From the NCBI RefSeq assembly GCF_003355155.1, contig NZ_CP031320.1, forward strand, positions 5,137,367-5,201,366: a stretch of DNA of 64,000 nt. Reading direction: 5' to 3'. Numbering within the stretch: the first letter of the stretch is position 1; each line of letters opens with the position of its first letter. A model generated the notes under the pieces. It did not search any database. It saw only the letters and a list, made by a program, of their open reading frames with translations, and was not told the origin of the DNA. Position numbers and translations under genes: made by a program. This stretch comes from Streptomyces armeniacus (GTDB taxonomy: Bacteria; Actinomycetota; Actinomycetes; Streptomycetales; Streptomycetaceae). Positions 51,174 through 59,968 of this stretch are shown here, piece after piece.

Positions 51174-51541
51174 CCGGAGATGAAGAGGTCGAACCGGTCG
51201 GTGAATTAGTACGGTCTTACGTCATCGCGAACGGCCGCGTCCTGCCCACCGCGGAGGATTTCTCGGTAACGACGCTTGTCACCGCCACGGACCGCGCGTC
51301 GCAGAACCGCATGCTCTCCCCGGAGAGCCGCGCCATTGTGGATCTGTGCTCGGGGGGTTTTCTCTCCGTGGCTGAAGTGGCCGGCCACGTACGCCAGCCC
51401 CTGGGGATCGTTCGAGCACTCCTTGCCGACTTGGCAGAAAGCTCCCTCATCCATACCCGCGCCCCGGTTGCGATGGCCGAGCGCACTGACATAGAGATCC
51501 TAGAGGACGTACTCCATGGCCTCCGCACTCGATTCGCGTGA
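51170..51541 (+). CDS. cvnC: Conservon DUF742 protein CvnC
   Basis: A 123-residue DUF742 protein: LVRSYVIANGRVLP near the start and a winged-helix-like half (SVAEVAGHVRQPLGIVRALL). ATG overlaps the cvnB stop. The role is to link other conservon members; DNA binding is possible but not shown. The last 26 bp overlap cvnD. Confidence 0.92.
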   Translation: MTGDEEVEPVGELVRSYVIANGRVLPTAEDFSVTTLVTATDRASQNRMLSPESRAIVDLCSGGFLSVAEVAGHVRQPLGIVRALLADLAESSLIHTRAPVAMAERTDIEILEDVLHGLRTRFA

Positions 51542-52115
51542 CGGGAACTCCGAAAAGCACCTGAAGCCAACCGTCCACACCGCGGTGAAGATCCTCGTCG
51601 TCGGTCATTTCGGCGTGGGCAAGACCACCTTCGTGGGCAGCGTGTCCGAGATCGAGCCGCTGCGGACCGAGGAACTGATCACCGCTTCGAGTACGGGAAT
51701 CGACGACCTGTCGGGAACCCCGGAAAAGGCCACGACGACGGTGGCGCTGGACTTCGGCCGGCTGACCCTCAGCGAATCGCTGGTGCTCTACCTCTTCGGC
51801 ACTCCGGGCCAGCAGCGGTTCCACCAGCTGTGGGAGGACCTGTCCATCGGCGCCCTGGGCGCCCTGGTACTGGTCGACCCGACGCGGCTGACCGACTCGT
51901 TCCCCGTCCTGGACTCGGTGGAGCAGTACGCGCTGCCCTGTGCCGTGGGCGTCAACTCCTTTGACGGCACGCCGACTTACGCCACGGACGAGGTGCGGGA
52001 GGCCCTCAACCTCCCCGGCGACGTCCCCGTGGTGCCGTGCGACGTGCGAGACCAGAAGTCCGCCGGCGAGGCCCTGATCTCACTCGTCGAGTACCTCCAA
52101 AACAACACCGTTTAG
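51516..52115 (+). CDS. cvnD: Conservon GTPase CvnD
   Basis: A 199-residue Ras-like GTPase. The P-loop reads GHFGVGKTTFVG, the switch II region FGTPGQQRFHQLWEDL and the base-recognition segment GVNSFDG. Its start lies inside cvnC, indicating coupled translation. Gly-Gln rather than Gly-Gln-Glu in switch II is normal for this family. It probably switches the conservon complex between states. Confidence 0.92.
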   Translation: MASALDSRDGNSEKHLKPTVHTAVKILVVGHFGVGKTTFVGSVSEIEPLRTEELITASSTGIDDLSGTPEKATTTVALDFGRLTLSESLVLYLFGTPGQQRFHQLWEDLSIGALGALVLVDPTRLTDSFPVLDSVEQYALPCAVGVNSFDGTPTYATDEVREALNLPGDVPVVPCDVRDQKSAGEALISLVEYLQNNTV

Positions 52116-52122
52116 GAAGCTG

Positions 52123-53478
52123 ATGAACCAGGACTCGGCCCACCACGGGCCACCGCCCAGCTGTCCCGCACACGGCCGCATAGGGCTTTACACCAGCGAG
52201 TTCGGAGCGGACCCCGACGGGCACTACGCAGCCCTGCGCCAGTACGGCTCCAGCGCTCCGGTCGAGATGGCGCCCGGTGTCGAGGCGGAGCTGGTGACCG
52301 GATACGCGGCCGCGCTGCACATCCTGCAGAACCCCGCCACGTTCGTACGGGACTCCCGCCGCTGGCGGGCCCTCGCCGAAGGGCGCGTACCCGAGGACAG
52401 CCCCGCGCTGGCCATGATGGCCTATCGGCCCAACGCACTGTTCTCCGACGGGCTCGAGCACTCACGTCTGCGGCAGGTGGTCACCGACACCCTGGCGACC
52501 GTGGACCCGCACGAGCTCGACCGCCACGTGCAGCAGGTCGCCACGTATCTGATCGACCAGTTCTGCGGCGGCAGTGAGACGGACCTGCTCGTCGACTACG
52601 CCATGCAGCTGCCGCTCCTGGTCTACAGCGAGCTGTTCGGCTGCACCGCGGACATCGGCGACCGCGTCATCTACGGCATCTCGGGGATCTTCGCGGGAGG
52701 CGCGGACGCCGAGCACGCGAACAAGGTCCTGGGCGAAGCGCTGTACGAGCTGGTGAAGCTCAAGCGGAGGTCGCCGGGCCGGGACATCACGTCCCGCATG
52801 CTCCAGCACGGCGCCGGCCTCAGCGACGACGAGATGGTGAACCAGCTCGTCACGCTGCTGTCCGGCGGTACCGCGCCGCTCGCCTCGCTCATCAGCACCG
52901 GTACGGCCCTCCTGCTGGGCGACGACCGGTACGCGGGAACGCACTTCCTGGTCGAGGAGGCCATCCAGGAGGTGCTGTGGCGGCACGCTCCCATCGCCAA
53001 CTACGCCGTGCACTACCCCGTTCAGGACGTCGAGGTGGACGGCCGGGTGCTGCGAGCCGACGAGCCGGTCGTCATCTCGTTCGCCGCCGCCAACACGGAC
53101 CCCGCGGTCGTCGGGAACTCCTCGCACCATCTGCGGGGGCGCTCGCATCTGGCGTTCGGCGCCGGCCCGCACGTCTGCCCCGCGAAGGATCCCGCGATCC
53201 TCATCGGCCGTACGGCCATCGAAGCGCTGCTGACCCGGCTGACCGACGTCGAACTCGCCGTCGGCATGCGGCAGCTGAGCTGGCAGCCGACCCCGTGGGG
53301 GAAGACGCTCACGGCGCTGCCCGTACGGTTCACGCCGGTGCCGCGGTCCCCGAAGCGCAGCAGCGAGATGCCCGCGGCGGCACCGGCGGCCACCCCCGCC
53401 GCGCAGGCGCCCGCGGCGCAGCCCGCCCGTGGCGGCAAACGCTGGACGTCCTTCCTGAACTGGCTCAAGGGGGTGTGA
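52123..53478 (+). CDS. Cytochrome P450 (CYP157-like) attached to the conservon
   Basis: A 451-residue P450 with heme loop FGAGPHVCPAKDPA near residue 350. In the K helix the universal ExxR is absent: the segment reads EEAIQEVLWRHAP, with no Arg three residues after a Glu. CYP157 enzymes, known partners of conservons, lack ExxR in the same way. The I-helix has LLSGGTAPLASL instead of the usual acid-Thr pair. A Pro/Ala-rich tail extends about 35 residues. It starts 7 bp after cvnD. Substrate unknown. Confidence 0.88.
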   Translation: MNQDSAHHGPPPSCPAHGRIGLYTSEFGADPDGHYAALRQYGSSAPVEMAPGVEAELVTGYAAALHILQNPATFVRDSRRWRALAEGRVPEDSPALAMMAYRPNALFSDGLEHSRLRQVVTDTLATVDPHELDRHVQQVATYLIDQFCGGSETDLLVDYAMQLPLLVYSELFGCTADIGDRVIYGISGIFAGGADAEHANKVLGEALYELVKLKRRSPGRDITSRMLQHGAGLSDDEMVNQLVTLLSGGTAPLASLISTGTALLLGDDRYAGTHFLVEEAIQEVLWRHAPIANYAVHYPVQDVEVDGRVLRADEPVVISFAAANTDPAVVGNSSHHLRGRSHLAFGAGPHVCPAKDPAILIGRTAIEALLTRLTDVELAVGMRQLSWQPTPWGKTLTALPVRFTPVPRSPKRSSEMPAAAPAATPAAQAPAAQPARGGKRWTSFLNWLKGV

Positions 53479-53565
53479 CGCTCCGCACAGGGCTCAATGC
53501 ATGCCGTGTGCATCCACTGGGTAGCTACGAGCGTGGTCATATGATCGTGGCAAGGAGCTGACGCG

Positions 53566-54819
53566 GTGGAACCCCCGATAGTCGCAACTGTCGATCGGCG
53601 CTCTGTAACGGCCCTTTTTTCCCGTTTGCGCACCTCCCGCGGACAAACCGATCCTTACCCCCACTACGCAGAACTCCGGTCGATGGGAGACATCGTGCCC
53701 GCCCCCTGGGGCGGGCACGTCGTCACCTCCTTCGGCCTGTGCGAGCACATCCTGCGCAGCAGAGACTGGCTGGTCCCCGACGCCCGCTGGCGGCAGCAGC
53801 AGGGGGCCGCGACGCGGTGGACCGCCGCGTCCTCGCGCGAAATGGCGCAGACGCTGCCGTCGCTCAACCCCCCTGAGCACACTCACGTACGCAAGGCCAC
53901 GGCCGCGATGTTCGACCGCCGGTCGCTCCGTGCCCTCCAGCACGTCGTCGAGAAGAGCACCGAGACCCTCACGGGGCGGCTCTCAGAACGCCTCCACTCG
54001 CGCGAAGCGGACCTCCACACCGCTGTCAGCGAGGAGCTGCCCGTGACGGTCATCGGCAAGTGGCTCGGCCTGCCGCCCGCCGACTACGCACGCCTGCGGG
54101 AACTGACGCACGAGCAGGTCTTCGCGCAGGAACTCCTGCCCTCGGCCAGCCAGTTGGCACGCTCCGACGCGGCGACCGAGCAGCTGCGGGACTACTTCAC
54201 CACCCTGATCCGCCAGCGGCGGGCCCGGCCGGGCAGCGACCCGGTGTCGGCCTGCCTCCGGGCCTGGGACGCGCTCGAACCCGACCGGGAAGCCGCGGAC
54301 AAGGCCGTACACCGGGTCGTCTTCTTCGTCCTGCTCGCGGCCCTGGAGACCACCGCGACCCTGCTGACGCACTCCGTGCTCCACCTCCTGCAGCACCCGC
54401 GCCAGTGGCACTGGCTCCGGGCACATCCCGACCAGGTGCCCGCGGCGGTGGAGGAGTCCTTACGCTTCGACCCTCCCACCCACGTCATCAGCCGTATCGC
54501 CGGCCCCGGAGCGGCGATCGACGGCGTCGGGGTCGAAGCCGGCAGCATGGTCCACCTTCTCGTGGGGGCGGCGAACCGGGACCCGGCCCAGCACCTCGAG
54601 CCCGACACCTTCGACGTCACACGCCGGGCGACCCACCTCAGCTTCAGCGCGGGGATGCACTACTGCCTCGGCGCGTCCCTCGCCCGGCAGGAGGCCGTCA
54701 CCCTCGTGACCGCCCTCCTCGACCGCTTCCCCCGCCTCCGCCTCGCACGTGCGCCGGAGTGGGCGCCCCGAGTCGCCTTCCGCCGCCCCCTGACCCTGTA
54801 CGTCACCGACTCACGATAG
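53566..54819 (+). CDS. Second cytochrome P450 of the conservon
   Basis: A 417-residue P450 with standard features: I-helix LLAALETTATLL, ExxR in VEESLRFDPP and heme loop FSAGMHYCLGASLAR. GTG start; AAGGAG lies 8 nt upstream. It follows the ExxR-less P450 by about 90 bp and precedes an enoyl-CoA hydratase by 13 bp. Conservons often carry a CYP157/CYP154-type pair, and this may be the partner, though I cannot fix its subfamily. Confidence 0.88.
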   Translation: MEPPIVATVDRRSVTALFSRLRTSRGQTDPYPHYAELRSMGDIVPAPWGGHVVTSFGLCEHILRSRDWLVPDARWRQQQGAATRWTAASSREMAQTLPSLNPPEHTHVRKATAAMFDRRSLRALQHVVEKSTETLTGRLSERLHSREADLHTAVSEELPVTVIGKWLGLPPADYARLRELTHEQVFAQELLPSASQLARSDAATEQLRDYFTTLIRQRRARPGSDPVSACLRAWDALEPDREAADKAVHRVVFFVLLAALETTATLLTHSVLHLLQHPRQWHWLRAHPDQVPAAVEESLRFDPPTHVISRIAGPGAAIDGVGVEAGSMVHLLVGAANRDPAQHLEPDTFDVTRRATHLSFSAGMHYCLGASLARQEAVTLVTALLDRFPRLRLARAPEWAPRVAFRRPLTLYVTDSR

Positions 54820-54832
54820 AGGCGCCCCGAAG

Positions 54833-55573
54833 ATGGACTTCAAGACACTGCAGATCGAGCGGCAGGGGCCTGTCCTGCAACTCCGGCTCAACAGCCCGGA
54901 GACCGGCAACGCTGTCACGGCGCGCATGCTCGACGAACTGCTGGCGGTCCTCGAGCCGCTCAACGACGACCCGGGTGTACGTGTCGTGGTGCTCTCGGGA
55001 GCCGGCGAGGACTTCTGCCTCGGAGCGGACAGGGCCGAGTTCGGGCAGACGCTCCAGGAGGACCCCGGCGGCGCGCAGTTGCGCAACATCGCGGACAAGG
55101 CCAGACGCGTGTGCCACGCCCTGGACACGACGCACGCGGTCAGCATCGCCAAGCTGCACGGCGGGGTGATCGGCGCGGGCGTGGCGCTGGCCATCTTCTG
55201 CGATCTCCGCGCCGGCACCGACACGTGCCGCTTCCGGCTCCCCGAGGTCGCGCTCGGGGTCGCCCCCGTATGGGGCGGCGTCCTGCCCCGTCTCCTCAGC
55301 GAGGCGGGCACCGCGCGCATCCGCGAACTGATCCTGACCGGCGCGGCGTTCGACGCGAAGACCGCGCAGGACCTGACCGTCCTGCACAAGGCGGTGCCCG
55401 CCGACGCCCTCGACACCACCATCACGGCCTGGACCGACCCCCTGACAAGACGCCCCGCGTCGGCCCTCCCGCTGGCCAAGGCCGTACTGAACTCGTACTC
55501 CCGCGGCAGCCGTATGGCGGACGGCGCACAGCTGGACAGCCACCTGCTCGCCGCCTCGCTCACCGCCCTGTGA
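54833..55573 (+). CDS. Enoyl-CoA hydratase/isomerase family protein
   Basis: A 246-residue crotonase-fold protein. The oxyanion-hole regions are LSGAGEDFCLGADRAEF and LHGGVIGAGVALAIFCDLRA, and LPEVALGVAPVWGGVLPR covers the catalytic glutamate area. The start is 13 bp after the second P450, so it is part of the conservon operon, an unusual companion. A strong terminator follows. It may act on a CoA-linked P450 product. Confidence 0.88.
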   Translation: MDFKTLQIERQGPVLQLRLNSPETGNAVTARMLDELLAVLEPLNDDPGVRVVVLSGAGEDFCLGADRAEFGQTLQEDPGGAQLRNIADKARRVCHALDTTHAVSIAKLHGGVIGAGVALAIFCDLRAGTDTCRFRLPEVALGVAPVWGGVLPRLLSEAGTARIRELILTGAAFDAKTAQDLTVLHKAVPADALDTTITAWTDPLTRRPASALPLAKAVLNSYSRGSRMADGAQLDSHLLAASLTAL

Positions 55574-55617
55574 CATGTGAGCCGTGAGCCGCGCGGGCTG
55601 ATCCGGTCCGCCCCGGC

Positions 55618-55649
55618 CCGAAGGCCCCCACCCCGGTGGGGGCCTTCGG
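55618..55649. terminator. Strong terminator after the conservon operon
   Basis: CCGAAGGCCCCCAC pairs exactly with GTGGGGGCCTTCGG around a short loop. Confidence 0.9.
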
Positions 55650-55680
55650 CCGTGTGCCGCTCCGGCCGGGGTCGAGGCGA

Positions 55681-56105
55681 TCACCGCCGATCGCCGCCTG
55701 CCCCGCACCGGAACGTACGGCGGTCACGCGCGCAGGAAGCCGCCCGGTCGCCGCGACCGTGTACTGCGCGGCCCCGAACGCCGGTGCCGGATACCACGCG
55801 CCGTCGCCGACCAGCCGCCCGAGCAGCCGGGAGACCGGTGTCCGGCAGCGAGTCGCTGAACGGGTGGTTGTACGGCCCCGTGACCGGCCGCGAACCGCCG
55901 GGCGCGCCGGGCTCAGGCTCCACACCTTCACCCGGGGGCGGTCGGTGAACGCGAACCGGATCGCCTCCGCCCGCCCCGTCTCCGCCATGAAGTCGGACAG
56001 GGTGCGCCCGCGCGCCGCGGCGGCGCTGCCCGACGCGGCGAACAGTTCGTCGGCGCTGATGTCGACCCGGCTCTCGCACCGCGGGGGAACCTCCTCGCCT
56101 GCCTG
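55681..56105 (-). pseudogene. Frameshifted gene of unknown function
   Basis: Three minus-strand frames in turn show strong G/C third positions: VDISADELFAASGS to RVKVWSLSP, then GGSRPVTGPYNHPFSDSLPD, then VSRLLGRLVGDGAWYPAPAF to QAAIGGD. Joined, they make one protein of about 150-180 residues with two frameshifts near 55900 and 55830, and a third may lie near the start, where GAGGAGG precedes a GTG in another frame. I do not recognise the product. Either a decayed gene or sequencing indels. Confidence 0.4.
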
Positions 56106-56276
56106 GCCGTCGGCGGGGACGCCGGCGCCGTGCGCGTCGGTGCGGCGGCCAATCCTGGCCGCTTTTCCCGGATCCGCACGGAGCCTTTCCGAAGATCTTC
56201 GGTGGCGGATGTCGAGAAACGGGTGCGGGCTCCGACCCCTCCACGAGACCCCGAAGAGAACGAAGGAGCCAGTCAG

Positions 56277-56882
56277 ATGAGCAAGGTCACCACCGGCGCC
56301 ACGATGTCCCTCGACGGCTACATCTCCGGCCCCGGGGAGAGCGGCTTCGACCTGCTGTTCCAGTGGTACGGCAACGGCGACGTGGAGATCCCGTCGGCCA
56401 GTCCCGACGTGCCGCCGATCCGCCTCTCCGCCGCGAGCGCCGGGCTGATCAAGCCGGAGTGGGAGAACACGGGGGCGCTGATCGTCGGCCGCTATCTGTA
56501 CGACATGACGCACGCCTGGGGCGGCCGCCACCCGATGGACGTGCCCACGGTCGTGGTGACCCACCGGCGGCCCGACGACCGTCCGGAGGACGACGAGAAC
56601 TTCGTCTTCGTCACCGACGGCATCGAGGCGGCGGTCGCGAAGGCACGGGAACTGGCCGGTGACAGGAACGTCGGGGTCAACGGCGGGCAGATGGCCCGGC
56701 AGTGCCTGGAGGCCGGCCTGCTCGACGAGGTCGGCATCGAGCTGGTGCCGGTCCTCCTGGGTGGCGGGAAGACGCTGTTCGGCGAACTCGGCGCCACGCC
56801 GGTGCAGTTCGAGGGGCCGGTCACGGTGGTCGAGGGCAACGGCGTCACGCACCTGCGTTACCGCGTCAGGAACGCGGGCTGA
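56277..56882 (+). CDS. Dihydrofolate reductase/RibD family protein
   Basis: A 201-residue protein of the RibD C-terminal/DHFR-like fold: TTGATMSLDGYISGPGESGF at the start, ALIVGRYLYDMTHAWGG, VNGGQMARQCLEAGLLDEV and VPVLLGGGKTLFGELG. These proteins are common in actinobacteria and usually have unknown reductase roles; a true DhfR function is unlikely. GGAG lies 8 nt before the ATG; the longer frame upstream is not supported. Confidence 0.88.
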   Translation: MSKVTTGATMSLDGYISGPGESGFDLLFQWYGNGDVEIPSASPDVPPIRLSAASAGLIKPEWENTGALIVGRYLYDMTHAWGGRHPMDVPTVVVTHRRPDDRPEDDENFVFVTDGIEAAVAKARELAGDRNVGVNGGQMARQCLEAGLLDEVGIELVPVLLGGGKTLFGELGATPVQFEGPVTVVEGNGVTHLRYRVRNAG

Positions 56883-56974
56883 GCGGCACCGCGCGTTCCG
56901 GGGGCGCGTTCCGGGCGGCACGTGAGTCCGGGGGCGCCGGGGCGCGCCCCCGGACTCGCGCGGGTGCGGGTGGC

Positions 56975-58159
56975 TCAGGTCGGGCCGGTGGCGTAGTAGG
57001 GCTTGCAGACGCTTCCGTCGTAGTCGGTGGCGATCTCCAGGACCTGACCGCCGTCGGCCGAAGGCAGCAGCGCCGAGCTGTAGTTGGGGCAGTAGTCGAT
57101 GGTGGTGAAGTCGACGGCCACGGGGGCGGGGATCTCGCGCCAGGGGCCGTTGCCGCTGTCGCTGTTGGTCCATACGGTGCGGCCGCTGCCGGCGGCGCGC
57201 GAGCCGTCGGCGTTGAACATGGCCTGGCCGATCAGCAGCAGTTTGCCCTGCGGGTTTCCGGGCTCGGGGGCCCAGGCGAGGTTGGGGGCGTGCCTGAAGT
57301 ACTTGCCGTCGCCGGTCTCGGGGCGGATGCCGAGGTAAGCGGGGTCGCCCCAGTTCCAGCCGTCGGGCGAGGTGCGGTAGTGCACGACGCAGACGTACTG
57401 GCCGGCCGCCGCGCAGATCTCGTAGCTCATGAAGTACGTGCCGTTCGGCAGCTTCCGTACGACGGCCATGCCCGGCCGGTCGGAGGCGAGGCTGCTGGCG
57501 ATCGTGTTGTGGTGGCCGGTCCAGCCGACGCCGTCGGACGAGCGGGCGGCAACCAGTTTCTGGCTGTGCGCGGGATCGGTCTCGTCGGAGTAGTGGCAGA
57601 CGAGGTTGCCCTCGGCGTCGATGGAGAACTCCGGTTCCCACAGGCCGTGTTCGTCGGGCGCGGTGGCGACCGTGGAGAGGTATTGCCAGGAGCGGCCCAC
57701 GTCGTTGCTCTTGAACACGCGGATCGCCATGCGCCGGCCGGCCTCGTCCTGGCCCACCGACGCCGACCACAGGAGCGTGCCCGCGGGCATCGAGCCGACC
57801 TGCCGGGGCAGCTCGTACAGCGTTGCACAGCACAGGCCCTGCCCGCCGGCGGCCTCTTCGTCGGCGACGGTGCCGACTTGCTGGAACGTTTGGCCACCGT
57901 CGGCGCTCTCGTGGATGGCGCCGAGCCCGTTGTTGCCGTCGAAAGAGACGACGGAGGCGAGGACGCGTCCGTTGGCGTCGCCGTTGTGCGCGAGGCGTAT
58001 CGCCCGCGGATAGAGGCCGGTGTCGTCGCGCAGCGGTGTGCCGGTCGCGGCGCCGGCTTCGTCGGACTGCGCCAGCAGGAGCGCCGCCAGCAGGGCGAGC
58101 AGGAACGGGAGGACCATCGCGAGGTGGAACCGTCTGCGGGTGAGGGGTCTGTACGGCAT
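56975..58159 (-). CDS. Secreted sialidase-fold glycosidase (GH93-like)
   Basis: A 394-residue protein with signal peptide (RRRFHLAMVLPFLLALLAAL, cut near residue 38) and a six-bladed beta-propeller. Asp-box-like turns SADGGQTFQQVG, SNDVGRSWQYL and SSDGVGWTG are visible, with conserved segments YPRAIRLAHNGD and LWEPEFSIDAEGN. The sequence resembles exo-alpha-1,5-L-arabinanases of GH93 more than true sialidases, which would pair with the arabinofuranosidase remnant at 31 kb. Substrate not proven. ATG at a clear basic signal-peptide start. Confidence 0.78.
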   Translation of the reverse strand: MPYRPLTRRRFHLAMVLPFLLALLAALLLAQSDEAGAATGTPLRDDTGLYPRAIRLAHNGDANGRVLASVVSFDGNNGLGAIHESADGGQTFQQVGTVADEEAAGGQGLCCATLYELPRQVGSMPAGTLLWSASVGQDEAGRRMAIRVFKSNDVGRSWQYLSTVATAPDEHGLWEPEFSIDAEGNLVCHYSDETDPAHSQKLVAARSSDGVGWTGHHNTIASSLASDRPGMAVVRKLPNGTYFMSYEICAAAGQYVCVVHYRTSPDGWNWGDPAYLGIRPETGDGKYFRHAPNLAWAPEPGNPQGKLLLIGQAMFNADGSRAAGSGRTVWTNSDSGNGPWREIPAPVAVDFTTIDYCPNYSSALLPSADGGQVLEIATDYDGSVCKPYYATGPT

Positions 58160-58238
58160 GTGCTCTCCAAAGGGGTCTGTTCGGAATGAGCGAGCTGTCT
58201 CCGACGTGCCGTTGGTGAAACTAAGGACTCATTCCAAC

Positions 58239-58256
58239 GTTGTAAAGGGCTGCAAC
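58239..58256. promoter_or_regulatory. Dyad upstream of the secreted glycosidase gene
   Basis: GTTGTAAAGGGCTGCAAC has GTTG and CAAC ends in the AT-richer promoter patch about 80 bp before the gene; a second near copy of its left arm, GTTGGTGAAACT, lies just downstream. A LacI-type repressor could bind; none is encoded nearby. Confidence 0.4.
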
Positions 58257-58355
58257 ACCCCCTCTTCCGCGCTCCCTTGGGGCAGGCGGCGCGCCAACAG
58301 GCGCGCCGAGCAGGCGGGGAGCAGGCGCCGAGCAGGCCCGATCAGCCTGGTCCGG

Positions 58356-58545
58356 TCACCGCCGCATCCTCAGGTCCCGGGTGGGGTCGGCGTGCATGCG
58401 CGGGCAGCCGCGATCGCCGGCCTTGGCGCGGGGTTCGTAGTGCCAGGGCTCGTTCCGGTAGATCCGGCACAGCCCGTACGTGGCGCCGTGCTCGGACAGC
58501 CCGTCCGTGGCGTCGGAGTCCCCGATGTCGACCGCTGCCGCAGGG
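58356..58545 (-). pseudogene. VanY-like D,D-carboxypeptidase (M15), C-terminal remnant
   Basis: The frame reads AVDIGDSDATDGLSEHGATY, then GLCRIYRNEPWHYEPRA and a normal end at MRR-stop. The DIGD and EPWHYE motifs are the zinc-ligand and catalytic ends of VanY/M15 peptidases. The N-terminal half with SxHxxGxAxD is missing, and upstream sequence in this frame is not related. The preserved piece is 50-60 residues. Confidence 0.65.
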
Positions 58546-58599
58546 CGTACTGCGCGACCTCCACCAGGACCGAGCAGCCCGCCCAATCCGACTCGCCGT

Positions 58600-58730
58600 C
58601 ATCGTGAGCAGGTCCCGCAGCCGTACGAGGCTCACGACGGCGCCGGACTCCTCGCCCGGCAGCAGGATCAGCCAGACCCACGGCACCGTCCCGTAGACCA
58701 TGCCGACCTCGGCCAGCGACATCCGCCACG
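58600..58730 (-). pseudogene. VanZ-like membrane protein fragment
   Basis: A 40-residue stretch (AEVGMVYGTVPWVWLILLPG, then AVVSLVRLRDLLTM) resembles the first helix and the VSLVPLRDL motif of VanZ-family proteins, then breaks off into unrelated frames next to the VanY remnant. No start or the following helices are present. Confidence 0.45.
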
Positions 58731-58980
58731 CCCGCGCCGATGCGCTCGGTGAAGACGGGCGGCCATATCGCGGGCGTATGCGTACGCCTCCCCGTACGGG
58801 GGGCGCCTCACGCAGAGCGGGGCAGGACCGGAGCCCCGTTCCGGGCGGCGCGGGCGGCCGTGTGATCCTGGCCGGTACGTTCCGCGTCCGCGGAGGGTAC
58901 GCGCGTACGAGCACCCGTACGGCACCCGTACGCATCCGTACGGCACCCCCGCGGCACACCGCCCGAGAGAGAAGCACGCG

Positions 58981-59763
58981 TTGGACACCGGCAGCTACTA
59001 CGAGCCCATCGACGAGCACCGCTACAAGCCCACGCCCCACACCAGCGGCGCCTGGGACCCCGCCGAGCAGCACTTCAGCCCGCTCGGCGGCCTCATCACG
59101 CACGCCATCGAGCGCCATCTCGCGGCGGAGCCGGACAGCGGCCTGCTCCTGTCCCGGATCAGCTTCGACATCCTCGGGCGGCTCGCCCTCGACGAGTGCG
59201 AGGTACGGGTCGAGACGGTACGGCCCGGGCGCACGATCCAGCTCGTCGAGGCCACCGCCCTCATCGCCGGCCGCCCCGCGGTGCGCGCCCGCGCCTGGCG
59301 CCTCGCCTCCGGCGACACCAGCGCCGTGGCCGGCGGCGGCGACGGGGCGCTCACCCCGCCCGAGGAGCTCACGACGTGGGAGCTGGACGCCGTGTGGCCC
59401 GGCGGGTACATCGCGTCCGTGGACATCCGCCCGGTCGCGCCCCCGCAGCCGGGCCGTACGGCTGCCTGGGTCGGCACCGGCCTCAGCCTCGTCGCCGGGC
59501 AGACGGCCGGCCCGCTCGCGTCGTACGTCGCGCTGGTGGACACGGCGAACGGCATCGCCGTACGGCAGTCGCCCACCGAGTGGATGTTCCCCAACGTGGA
59601 CCTGACCATCCACCTCCACCGGCAGCCCGAGGGCCGCTGGACCGGGCTGGACACGACGGTGACCTTCGGTCCCACCGGCCAGGGCACGACCAGCACCGTG
59701 CTGCACGACGTCAGCGGGCCGGTCGGGTACGCGCAGCAGATCCTCACCGTCCGGCCGCTGTGA
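58981..59763 (+). CDS. TesB-type thioesterase family protein
   Basis: A 260-residue protein with two hotdog-like halves: FSPLGGLITHAIERHL, LLLSRISFDILGRLALDE and WMFPNVDLTIHLHRQPEGRW are the marks of the acyl-CoA thioesterase-like (4HBT_3/TesB) group. TTG start because GAGAGAGAAG lies just upstream and the family starts near here; no ATG fits. It would hydrolyse an acyl-CoA of unknown chain. Confidence 0.85.
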   Translation: MDTGSYYEPIDEHRYKPTPHTSGAWDPAEQHFSPLGGLITHAIERHLAAEPDSGLLLSRISFDILGRLALDECEVRVETVRPGRTIQLVEATALIAGRPAVRARAWRLASGDTSAVAGGGDGALTPPEELTTWELDAVWPGGYIASVDIRPVAPPQPGRTAAWVGTGLSLVAGQTAGPLASYVALVDTANGIAVRQSPTEWMFPNVDLTIHLHRQPEGRWTGLDTTVTFGPTGQGTTSTVLHDVSGPVGYAQQILTVRPL

Positions 59764-59769
59764 GCCGGC

Positions 59770-59913
59770 CTATTTCCCGCCGCCCAGCTCGAACAGCAGC
59801 AGCAGGAAGCCCGCGATGAAGTGGCCGCCGATCAGGTAGACGAACAGCCGCAGGGCCAGGCCCCGCGGGAAGCGTCCGTTGCCGCGCTCGGCACCGGGCT
59901 CGTCCTTCGCCAT
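59770..59913 (-). CDS. DUF6126-type small membrane protein
   Basis: A 47-residue protein: hydrophilic start (MAKDEPGAERGNGRFPRG) and a single membrane helix (LFVYLIGGHFIAGFLLLLFE). This matches DUF6126, which I recall as frequent next to XRE-cupin regulators, as here. A longer frame from 59958 lacks a signal. Function unknown. Confidence 0.8.
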   Translation of the reverse strand: MAKDEPGAERGNGRFPRGLALRLFVYLIGGHFIAGFLLLLFELGGGK

Positions 59914-59968
59914 GGTCTTCGCCTCAACTTCCCTGCGTACGTATGGTGTCGGGGGCACGGGGGCGGCG

